A DNA stretch of 64,000 bases, taken from positions 62,001 through 126,000 of the forward strand of contig JAAALK010000705.1 in assembly GCA_019279435.1 (NCBI GenBank), read 5' to 3'. Each line of letters opens with the position of its first letter. Within the stretch, counting starts at the first letter, position 1. Both the position numbers and the translations under genes were made by a program. Below, piece after piece: positions 18,201-30,200 of this stretch. The notes below the pieces were generated by a model that did no database searches, was not told the origin of the DNA, and was given only the letters and a program-made list of their open reading frames with translations. Source of the stretch: Zizania palustris. Taxonomy: Eukaryota; Streptophyta; Magnoliopsida; Poales; Poaceae.

Positions 18201-21200
18201 CAAGCATGACACATTGAGTGGTAAAAGACCAATTTTTTGGCAAAATAACATTAATTTGCATGTTTCCTTGACTACAGTAGTTATAATAAGAGAAATGTAC
18301 ATGAAATTGATGGGAATGATTACATACAGACATCTTCAAATAATTATATGGTGTATGCTCTACTGATCCACAACAAGTGAAAACTTAAAAATTTGTATAC
18401 CATCAAAATATCACATGTGTAGTTTCATACTATCAAAATCATTTGGTGCACTTTAATACCACCAAAAAGCTCTATGCTTAGTTTCACCACTGCCATTACA
18501 ATTGCTAGTTTTACTGTCAAGTCAGGCCAATTTTCCCTTATGGCACAGGCAGAGCAGTGCCAAACCAGAGAGCAGACTCTATGAAGCACCACATGTGTGA
18601 AAAGTAATTTTTTTTCAGCAAAATCACATCAAACACGCCATGTTATTGGGGCGACATCGAATGCTCAAGATTAGCAAGAAATGCCAACATAAAAAAGCAA
18701 ATTTAAACCGGATTTTTTTCCAACAAACTAAAAAAATCCATCATATAGAAAGGAGAATGCAAAAATTGATGGAGAAAGAATAGTCTAATTTGAATTGCAC
18801 AAACTGAACAGAATCAAGGCAGTGTACAAGGGTCAGCATAGGAAATAGTAAGGAAAAACAGATCAACAGGAGACACACACATGTAAGGCTGCAACTGCAG
18901 CTAGACTCTCAAAGTCAAATCGGTACAACCAAATCCAATTTTCAACTCAATTCTTCAATCTTTAGCTCCAAATCATGGAGAGGATTAGAGCTTGGTTTAT
19001 CCAGGCATGAGACAAAGGACGGGGAAGCAGATAAATTGCATCAGCAGTGCATGGTGGTACATGTGGTGTGCACATGTGTGACCTAGAAGGGAAAGGGCAG
19101 GGCATCATGTGGCGCTGGGAAGGAAGATGCAGAGTGTGACAAACAGTCAGGAAGGGGGAGGGCAATGTGGCATGTGATGTGGCATGGGGAAGGTGGAGGC
19201 TCAGTGCGTTATGAGATCAGTAAAGAGAAGTGCAGGGTGGTGCATGGCATTCATGGCACAGGGAAGGCAAGCGAGGCATGTGTTGTGTGGCAAGGGGAAC
19301 ACGAGACATGACAGGGCATCATATAAAAAATATCTTGAAACATTCTCAACTCAACCAATAAGGCTGAAAAGATCCAAGAATCCTTAGTCAATTAAGTTTA
19401 CTCACAATGTGCTGTAATCTGTAAAATGGAATCACAAGGGGAACAAAGCAAATAGGTAAATAAGTAAATTAATTACCTCCACTAGCAAGGGAATCTTCTT
19501 CATGCTTAAGCTTAACCTTATCAGTACGCTCTGTTTGCTGCTTTTCTTTCTCTCTCTCTTGCTCCCTGTCTCTTTCAGCCCTGTCTTTCTCCCTCTCTAA
19601 CTCGTTTTCTTTGTCATGATGCTCCCTCTCTTGTTCAACTCCAGGATGTCGTTCGTGCTCCTCCATACGTTCTTTCTCTTTTCCCTTGTCCTTGTCATGG
19701 TTACTTTGAATCTTCTCCCTTTTCCTTCTCTTCAAAATCTGTTGCAGCTCTTCAACACTTTTTGTGATTATTTCAAGAGGTTCAAGAAGGGAAAAATCCC
19801 TCTCAACATCTTCATCGTTCTGCAACAAGAAAAGACCATGATTCAGTATGCATCAGCAAAAGCAATCAATACTTAAAGGTAAACAAGCTTACTCCATCAG
19901 TACTCGCTTCCAGTTCTATGTACTGGAGGCCTTTCTGCACAATAGTGATAAGAGCACCAGGTGGAACTAAATTTCCATCAATACCATCCTTATGGATCCC
20001 TGCTTCATACCCTAATGTGAATGCGGAATGAATGAAACCTGGAAAGTTGGTTGGAAAAGAAAACATCAGGATAATCATACATAATTAAAAGATGGAAAGT
20101 GCAGCATAAAGTAGTTGCAGACTTGCAGCTATATGGTGTTTGATACCTCATCCAACACCGACGCAGATAAAACACAATGAACACAAGACAAACCATGTAT
20201 CAGGAAATACACATCCAAAATAAATGATTGTTTGATATGGCTTCCACACATCATCGACATGCATATGAGCATATGCAACACTGCCTTGGCCACTGAAGGA
20301 AGATCTGGATAGATTCCTCTCCCTAGGGTTGGGAGGATAGAAGGAGAGCCTTACAGGAGGGGCCCACACACAGGGGGACCCACACGACAGACACACACAC
20401 ACACTCTAACACCCCCCCCCCCGCAGTCGAAACTCCGGCGCAGCGGATGTTGAGACTGGAGCGGAACTCAGAGAAGGTGGAGGAAGGCAAGCCCTTGGTG
20501 AAGATGTCGGCGAACTGGGAGGTGGTAGGCACATGTAGAACACGGACATCTCCCACGGCGACACGATCACGAACGAAGTGGAGGTCGATTTCCACATGCT
20601 TGGTGCGTTGGTGCTGGACGGGGTTGGTGGAGAGGTAGACGGCGCTGACGTTGTCGCAGTAGACCAAAGTACTCCTGGCGAGGGGGCTATGGAGCTCCCT
20701 GAGGAGCTGCCGGAGCCAAGATGCCTCGGCCACCCCATTGGCAACCGCGCGGTACTCAGCCTCGGCACTGGAGCGGGAGACAACAGACTGCCGCTTGGAT
20801 GACCAAGACACGAGGTTGCCACCAAGGAAGACAGCGTAGCCGAAGGTGGAGCGACGCGTGTCCGGGCAGCCCGCCCAGTCGGCGTCAGTCTAAACCACGA
20901 GCTCAGCAACAGGAGAACGCCGAAGGTGAAGCCCAAAGTCGAGGGAGCAGCGCAGATAGTGGAGAATCCGCTTCATAGCGGTAAGGTGCGGGTCCCGTGG
21001 GTCGTGCATGTGAAGGCACACCTACTGCACTGCATAGGAGATATTCGGCCGAGTGAATGTGAGGTACTGAAGGGCGCCAGCAATGCTTCGGTAGGCAGTG
21101 GGATCATCCACTGGTACACCCTTGGTACCGGAAATCTTAGACTGAGCATCGACTGGAGTGGAACAGGGCTTGCAGTCAGTCATCCCTACGCAGTGAAGGA

Positions 21201-24200
21201 CATCCAAGGCGTACTAGCGCTGGTGAAGGAAGAGGCCACCAGGGCGGTGTTCCACGGTCACTCCCAAGAAGTGATGGAGCACACCAAGGTCCTTCATGGC
21301 AAACTCCTGCTGCAACGAGGAGACAATCCGCTGAAACAGAGACTGGCTGGACGCAGTGAGAACAATGTCATCCACATAAAGCAGCAAGTAGGCTGAGTCA
21401 GCACCGTGGTGGAGGACAAATAGAGAAGTGTCACTCTTGGCTTCGCTGAACCCCAAAGACACCAGGAAGGAGGCGAACCGACTGTACCAAGCCCGAGGAG
21501 CCTGCTTTAGACCATACAGAGACTTGTTGAGCCAGCAAACACGCTCAGGGTGAGCAGGATCCACAAAGCCCGCAGGCTGGCTGCAGTACACAGTCTCCGT
21601 CAGGGTGCCATGGAGGAAGGCATTCTTCACATCGAGCTGGTGAACTGGCCAGGACCTCGAGAGTGCCAGGGAGAAAACGGTCCGGACAGTAGCAGGCTTC
21701 ACCACTGGGCTGAAGGTTTCATCATAGTCAACTCCAGGGCGCTGGGTGAAACCCCGAAGGACCCAGCGAGCCTTGTAGCGATCCAGCGAACCATCTGCCT
21801 TGCGTTTATGTGTCCAGATCCACTTGTCGGTGACCACATTGCATCCAGAGGGACGAGGCACCAGGTCCCAGGTCTGATTGGCCAGAAGGGCCGCATATTC
21901 TTCCTCCATCGCGTGGCGCCAGTGTGGATCCGCCAGGGCGCCACGAACAGTGGAGGGTATGGGAGAGACCGGTGGCTCCGCAGCGGCGGAGAGGACCAGG
22001 CGGTCAACTGGACGAAGGACCCCCGCAGACCGCCGAGTCACCATCGGGTGAGTGTGGTGGGGATCGCGGTGAAGGATGGGCGGGTGGTACACCGGCGTCT
22101 CGGCGCGAGAGCGGGCCGGTGCAACACCCGTCGGGCGGCGCTGGTAGACCCGAACAGGGTTGGCGTAGCGGGAAGAAGATGTCGGGGCCGCGCGTGGCGA
22201 GGCAGGTGTCGCGGGGACACGAGGCACGGCCGGGGCCGTGTTCGGGGCGGAACACGGCGCCGACGACAGCAGCGGGCCAACCCCGGGCGTAGGAGGCGAC
22301 AGGGAAGGGGCCGCATGCTGCACGAACGAGGACGCCGGGGCCGCGCATGGCGCGGAGGGCAACGCCGGCTGGTGAGGAGTGGCCGCACGTGGCACAGCCG
22401 GGGGCACGGGGGCCGCAGGCGACACGACGGGCGGCTCCGCTGCCACACACGGCTCGTCAGATGGCGGGAGAGCCGCCGGAACAGCCGGTGATGTACCTGC
22501 AGAAGACAAAGGTGGCTGAACCACCGGGTCAGTAGAAAACAGGGAGTCCAACTCAAGGCTGGTGGTGGGGGTGGAGTCAACGGAGAAAGGAAAGACGGAC
22601 TCAGCGAAGATGACATGTCGTGAGATAAGAACACGACGAGAGGAGAGGTCAAAACAACGGTACCCCTTATGATCGGGGGAGTAGCCGAGAAACACACACA
22701 GTGTCGAGCGGGGCGCAAGCTTATGAGGAGCAGTGACAGAAGTGTTGGGATAGCAAGCACACCTGAAAACACGAAGGTGAGTGTAGGAAGGTGGGGTACC
22801 GAACAAGGCATGGTGAGGGGTGGGAGCGCACGTGGCCTTAGAAGGCAGTCGGTTGAGCACATAGGTGGCAGTAAGGAGGCTCTCAGCCCAGAAGCGAGCA
22901 GGAGCCGAAGCCTGAAAGAGCATGGAACGCATAACATTGTTAGCGGTACGAATCACGCGCTCAACCTTGCCATTATGAGGGGAGGTTTAGGGGCGGGACA
23001 TGCGCAATTGGACTCCCTTCGAGAGGAAGAAAGCCCGGGAAGCAGAGTTGTCAAACTCACGACCATTATCACACTGGACTGCCTTGATAGTAACCCCAAA
23101 CTGAGTAGAAACCCAAGCAAAGAAGTGAGTGAGCGTGGGGAAGGCATCCGACTTGGACCGCAAAGGAAATGTCCATGAGTAGTGAGAAAAATCATCGAGA
23201 ACAACCAGATAATATTTATAACCAGAAATACTCATGATCGGAGAGGTCCACAAGTCACAGTGAATAAGGTCAAACGCATGAACAGCATGCGAGGAAGAAA
23301 TAGGAAAAGGTAGGCGAACATGATGACCTAATTGACACGCATGACAAATATGCTCACTAGTAGCCCTAGTACAAGGAATAGAGGAGCTACGACAAAGCTG
23401 AGCCAAAATGTCGACACTGGGGTGACCAAGCCGGCGGTGCCAGAGTGTGGAGGACGCTGTGGCGGCAAGGGCGAACGAGGGTGGAGCAGCGGAAGGTGGA
23501 AGACGAAGCGTGTAGAGGGGTCCGGTGCTGTCACAGCGGAGAAGAGGACGCCGGGTGGCCATATCCTTCACAGTCAAACCAAAAGAGTCAAATTCAACAG
23601 AACAGGAATTATCAGTGGTGAATTGACGAATGGAAAGAAGATTATGAACAATGTCAAGAGCAACAAGAATATTTTGCAGGCGAAAAGACCCACAAGGAGT
23701 CGCATCACCCACGGAGGTGACCGGAAGACATGAGCCATTCCCAACCATGATGGAAGAAGGGAGAGATGGATGGAGGGGCCTGTGAGAGGAGATAATACCA
23801 TCATGAGGAGTGGTGTGGAAGGAAGCACCCGAGTCAGCCACCCAATCTGTGGCGGCCGGCGGAGTCAACGCCATGGTGTTGAATGACTGCGCGAGGGCCG
23901 TCTGATCCCACCCACCGGACCACGGGCCCCACGCCGAAGGAGCAGGCGGGACCGGCCACCCAGTGAGCATGGTCGCAGGTGGGGTAGGAGGCCGAGGAGT
24001 GAACTATCCCGGCCACATGGAAATGCGCCCCGTCCACGGGTTGGAGAAGGATGGCCAGGGCGCACTCCCGGCGGCAGGGGCTGGTGTGGCGGAGGTAGGA
24101 GCCGGAACGCGACCGGTACCACCACGGCGCCCCCCTCCCCGGCGACGACGATCGCCACCACGGCCTCCCCTGCCAGTGGTGGAACCGGCGGGAGGAGTAC

Positions 24201-27200
24201 CAAGAAGGGAGGGAGCCGGTGACGGCGGTGGGTGGGAGGTCGGCCGGCTGGAGCCGAAGGTGACTAGAGCAGTCGCGGTAGTAGATGTGGGAGCGAGCCC
24301 CCGGGTCAGCTCCTCGAGGACAAGGTCATCACGAACCTTGTGGAAGGAGGGGAACGGCACTGTCCTGGTGATCCACATCCGGAGATGGGCGTAGCTGTCA
24401 CCGAGACCGCGGAGGATGTTGAGGACAAGAGTGCGGTCCGCAACAGGCTCACCAAGGTCACGAAGAGAATCTGCCATCCCCTTCATGCGACGACAGTACT
24501 CCGAGATGGAGAGATCCCCCTAGACGAAGGTACGGAAGGCAGCGTCCAACTGGAGAGCACGAGCCTCACGGTTGCCAAGGACCTGCCCCTCGATCACAAC
24601 CCAGGCCTGCCGAGCGGTGCCACCAAGTTCCCGCACGATGTCCTGGAGCTCGACAGTGATGGACCCAAGGATCCATGACAGCACCACGTTGTCCATGCGT
24701 CGCCATACGGACCCCTGGGCGACCACCGGAGTATCGACGAGGACGTGGTCATCCGGGGCATAGCGCTGGAGGGTGAGGAGCACCAGATCGCGCCAACGCG
24801 CGTAGGAGGACGATGAGGGATCAAGGGTGATTGGCACAAGCGCCCGGATGTTCTGGACACCGGCCGCCTGGGCGTGGAGCTGTGCGGCACCCGGATCTGC
24901 GGCGACAGCTGGAGTCGCGGTGGCAGTGGGGTTAGCACCCCTGAGGTGATGCTCGGCCTCAGCAACATGCTGGGCCAGTGCATCAGCGGTCTGGCGTGCA
25001 TTCTCCCAAGCAAGAGCGGTTGCCCGCTCGCGCACCCGAGCAGCAGTGGCAGCGGTCTTGGCAGTGGCAAGGGCGGCAGCAAGGGCAGCGTCGGCAGCCA
25101 CCACATCGGTAGGGGCCGGCCAGCCCGAGGCCACGGCGATGGGGAGGAGGGGCAGCGGCCCACCCAAGTTTGGCCAGGCCGTGGCAGGGGGAAGGGGCGG
25201 CGGCGCTCCAGAGGCCATAGGGAGGCCGGCGGCAGCAAGAGGGGCCCCCCATGCTCGGCCAGGCCATGGTCGTGGCGGGGGGAAGGGGGGCGGCGCCCCG
25301 GAGGCCTGGGGGAGGCCGGCGAGGCCGGCGGCAGCAAGAGGGCTCCCCCATGGTAGGCCAGGCCATGGCCGTGGCGGGGGGAAGGGGGGTCGGCGCCCAA
25401 GAGGCCTAGGGGAGGCCGGCGTCGGGTCCGGGCGGGGCGGGCGGGGCGGCGGCGAAGAAGCGCGGGGGGAGGCCGGCGGCGGCAGAGCCGGCCACGCCGC
25501 CGTCGAGGCAGGGCGGGGGGAGGCCGGCGGCGGCGAAACCAGGCGAGGGTAGGCCGACGGCGACGAAACCAGGCGGGGGGAAGCCGGCGGCGCCCGATCT
25601 GTCTGCCCCGTCGTCGGATCCGGGCGGAGGGAGGCCGGCGGCACCAGATCTGGCCGCCCCGGCATCGGATCCGGGCGGGGGGGTGGCGGATCCGGCCATG
25701 GTGGCGGTACCCAGCCCAAGAAAAGGGGAGGAGGAGTCCACCGATGACGAGAAGGAGAAGACGGGGCTCGCCGACCATGGAGGCGGCGGCGCCGGCGGCA
25801 GGAGAGAAGAGGGGGGAAGGAGGGGAGCCTAAGGCTCTGATACCATGAAGGAAGATCTGGATAGATTCCTCTCCCTAGGGTTGGGAGGATAGAAGAAGGA
25901 GAGCCTTATAGGAGGGGCCCACACACAGGGGGACCCACACGACAAACACACACACACACACACACTCTAACAGCCACCTCAACCAAAAGGGATAAGCCTA
26001 GCCACAGCCTCTCTCCACAAGGTTGCTACCCCTCATCCAGACCAACAAACCTCTCCAGACACTGTAAGTTACATCGATTAAGCCATGTCAACCTTACTGG
26101 TGAGTTCTTGTTGTTAGAGATATACCCTATAGTATAGGGGCTTATTTGTAAAGCTTCCCTTCTCTTGTACTATTGCCCTTTGGGCCCTTCTCTTGTACAT
26201 ATTGCCCTTTGGGCCCTTTGGAATTGAATCTGGACTTTTCCTAACATGGTATAGAGCTAGGGTTTCCTTCCGCGCGTCGCGCTCGCGCTTGCTCGCGCCA
26301 GCCCATCCTCCAGCGTGGACCCGCGCCCGAGCCCCGCCGCCTACGCCTGGACTCCTCACCAGCCCCTCTTCTGCCTTCTGATTCAGATTGCAAAAAAAAC
26401 AGAGGCAAGGGTTCCTCACCATGGCTGCTTTTCATCCTCCCGTTGTTGTACCGCTCCCGAATGTCACTTTTGATGGCACCAACTTTCGGGAGTGGTCCAT
26501 GATGCTTCGTGTGTGCCTTGATAGTCAACGGTTGTGGGGACATCTCACTAGCCACTCTCCTCGCCCTCTTGTCCCAGTTCGTCCTACTAAGCCTACTATC
26601 GAGGCAGATGGTGCTCTGCCTTCTGATGAGGACCAAGCGGCCTATACTGCGGCTAGTGAGCAGTACATGTTTGATCTTAGTGACTATGAGGATTGGAGTG
26701 CTGCGGAGGCTCGTGCTGCTCAGATCCTCCTTGGCAGTATGAAGATCGAGTTTGCTATGGACCTTGCCTTCTTGCCTTCCACTCAGGCGATGTGGGAGCG
26801 TGTGACGAGTCTCTACCAGCCAAGTAGCCACGCCCTCTACATCTCCACCTTGGAGCTTGCCAGCTCCATTCGACAGCAGGACTCCTTCGTCGATGCCTTC
26901 TACCGCCAGTTGACTGACGTGTGGCGTCAGCTTGACTCACTCACGTCGGCTTTGGCGTGTGACTGCTGTCGTCTTCGCCAGCAGCATGATAGTGTTCTTC
27001 GCCTCCACGAGTTCCTTGGTCGTTTGCGTTCGGAGTTCGAGCAGCTTCGGGCCCAGCTTCTAGCTCGATCTCCTCTGTCGTCCTTGGTTGAGGCGGTCAC
27101 CTTGGCTCGGGCGGAGGAGATCTGTCTTCGTGGTGTGCTTTCGTCCTTCGCCACTGTACTGGCTGTTTCAACAGGTTCAACTTCCTCGACACCTGCTTTG

Positions 27201-30200
27201 GCCACGTCTTCTACACCAACCTCAGCTCCAGGGCCTATTACTCAGGGTGGCATAGCGGCCGCTCTCTTCTGTCGCTACTGCAAGTCCAAGACTCATGAGA
27301 TTGAGCAGTGTCGGAGGCAGCCCTCCCACCGGAGGGGAGGTTCGAGTACCTAAGGTGGTTCTCGGGGTTCTTCTCAATCGCCTCTGGATTGGGTCCTTGA
27401 GCTCACCAGACGGATGGATCGTCTAGAGTGTCGTGTCGGCTTTTCGGATCCATCCATGGTATCTTTTGCCACCGCTCAGTCTCCTTAGCCACCACAGCCA
27501 GGTACTCAGTCACCTTGGATTCTTGATTCTGACGCTTCTTTTCACATGACACATGACTCTACTCATCTTGGTTCGATGAGTTCGCTTCATTTTCCTGTGT
27601 CTGTTAAGACAGCTGATGGTACTCCTCTTCCTGTTATTCGTCATGGAACTCTTAGCACTTCTGTCATGTCCAGACGTTACGGCCAGACATACACCAGACG
27701 GCACCGGGCGCGCGACGTGCGTCGCGCAGCAGCACGCGCGTCGCACATGGCTGGCGCACAGGAGGAAATCAGGGCAAGTGCTTGAGATGGAAACTAGATA
27801 GCTTGTTGTTTTAATGCCTTCCTAATTAGCAGATAGCTTGCTGTTTTAATCCCTTCCTAATTAGCAGATAGCTTGCTATTTTAATCCCTTCCTAATTAGC
27901 AGATAGCTTGCTGTTTTAATCCCTTCCTAATTAGCTGTGCTTTCCTTTAGTTAGTTTCTAAATAAGTGGGCTGATAGCCACATAATCAGGGATAGCCTTC
28001 TATCTATAGTCCTTTCCTAGTTAGCAGCTCTTTCCTTGCATTAGGGGGGTTGTTGGCTATATAAGCATGTAAGCAGTCCTGGAAGAACCAAGCAATAAGA
28101 ATATCTTCTATCTTCCACTCTCTCTAAAGACTGCGGTTGAGGGGTTTAACCTCACCGGAGAAGACGGACAGCGGCTACGAGCTACGTAGCCGAGGTCCGG
28201 TCAGTCAGGGGTTTAACGCCCTTGACAACTTGGTATCACGATCCCGGCGATCCTCGCCTTCTTGTGCTGCCTCTACAGTACCGGCCGCCGACCCTTCTTC
28301 ACCGAGCATCACCACGCCCTGCGTCGCTCTGGCCATGGGTGACGACCTCCGCGCCACCATCGAGAACCTCGCCAAGGCCGTTCAGGCGCTCCAAGCCACC
28401 GCCGAGGCCAATTCCAGGGCAATCCAAGCCCTGTCCACCGACCAGTCATCCCCCACCGGCCATCGCCAACAGACTGGCGAGCACCACAACGACCGTCCGC
28501 CGAGGTTCCAGAAGATGGACTTCCCACGCTATGATGGCAAGTCTGACCCGCTCATCTTTATCAACCGTTGCGAGTCCTACTTCCATCAACAGCGAACCAT
28601 GGCGGAAGAAAAGGTATGGATGGCCTCCTACAACCTCGAGGATGTGGCCCAGCTATGGTACATCCAGTTGTAGGAGGACGAGGGAACGTCGCGCTGGAAC
28701 CGCTTCAAGGACCTCCTCAACTTGCGGTTCGGGCCACCCCTCCGCTCGGCGCCGTTGTTTGAGCTCACCGAGTGCCGGCGCACAGGGTCCGTGGAAGAGT
28801 ACTCAAACCGCTTCCAGGCTCTTCTTCCTCGCGCCGGTCGCCTTGAGGAGATCCAGCGCGTCCAGCTGTACACAGGTGGGCACAGGCGGGCTGCTTCCGC
28901 CGTTGAGCCACGTGGTCCGCATCCACAACCCGGAGACGCTCGCGGCTGCAATGAGCCTCGCTCGCCAGGTCGAGATGATGGAGCTCGACCGGTCGGCCCC
29001 ACCTCCAACACGGCCGACCTCGCGAGGTCTTCTCCCTCCGCCGGTGCCACGGCCAGCGATCGCCGCACCTCCACTACAGCTCGCGCTCCCGGCACCCCCA
29101 GTGGGCGTTCCCCCGGCCCACGGCTCGAGCAACCAAAAAAAGCTAACTCTGGAGGAACAGACGGAACGGCGGCGTCTGGGGCTCTGTTTTAACTGTAACG
29201 AAAAATACACTCGTGGCCACAACAGATTCTGCAGGCGCATCTTCTTCGTCGACGGAGTAGAGATCGACGACACCGAAGACACCACCGCTGGGGCTGACGC
29301 CGAGGCACCCTGCTTCTCGCTGCAGGCCTTGGCCGGGGTGCCCACGGCAGGTACCATGCAGATTGCGGTAACGCTTGGGGCCACGTCCCTCGTCGCGCTA
29401 CTCGATTCGGGCAGCACGCACAACTTCATCTCGGAGGAGGCGGCGCGGCGCACCGGCTTACCACTACGACGCCGACCCCGTCTTACGGCCATGGTTGCAA
29501 ATGGCGAACGGATCACCTGCGAGGGCGTAATCCGTGACGCACCCCTCCTTATCGCCGGTGACCCGTTCCCAGCAGACCTCTTCGTCATGCCGCTTGCAGG
29601 ATATGACGTCGTCCTCGGCACCAAGTGGCTCGGCGCAAGGGGGCCCATCGTCTGGGACCTCTCTCACCAATGCATGTCCTTCCAGCACGGAGGCCGCACC
29701 ATTTGCTGGCAAGGTGTGCCATCACCGACCGCGCCACGTCTTCATACAACCATCGTAGAAGCCGCGGATGTCCTCCTCGATGGGCTGCTGGGTACCTTCG
29801 CCAACATCTTCGCGGAGCCAACAGGCCTTCCGCCAGCCCGGGGCCACGACCACCGCATCATCCTCAAGCCTGACGCATCCCCGGTGGCAGTGCGCCCGTA
29901 CAGGTACCCGGTCGCCCACAAGAATGAACTAGAGCGGCAGTGTGCCGCCATGATCGAGCAGGGCATCGTCCGCCGCAGCGACTCGCTGTTCTCTTCACCA
30001 GTCCTCCTCGTGAAGAAACCGGACGGGGCATGGCACTTCTGCGTGGATTACCGCGCCCTGAATGCACTAACCGTCAAAGACGCCTTCCCCATTCCGGTGG
30101 TTGACGAACTCCTCGACGAGCTCCACGGCGCGCGCTTTTTCACCAAGCTCGACTTACGGTCGGGGTACCATCAAGTGCGGATGCGGCCCGAAGATGTGCA

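Larger units (their letters stand above)
20294..25972 (-). mobile_element. Copia-A: full-length Ty1/Copia element in HOS15 intron 1, sense orientation
   Basis: 5679 bp on the HOS15 strand. Both ends are LTRs and the 5-bp duplication GCCAC flanks them (20289-20293 and 25973-25977). The primer-binding site TGGTATCAGAGCC is read on - just inside the 5' LTR (about 25833-25845). A G-rich purine tract precedes the 3' LTR (complement at 20412-20423). The 3' end stops 256 bp upstream of HOS15 exon 2, so its LTR could add a promoter or poly(A) signal in sense. The LTRs differ by two substitutions plus short indels, so the insertion is recent. Confidence 0.93.

Noticed and set aside
21550..22491. 313-codon + strand ORF, Arg/Gly-rich
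   Set aside because: Antisense shadow of the GC-rich Pro/Ala linker of Copia-A pol, which has clear integrase and RT motifs on -.
24874..25552. Gly/Arg-rich + strand ORFs
   Set aside because: Antisense of the Pro-rich gag leader of Copia-A.
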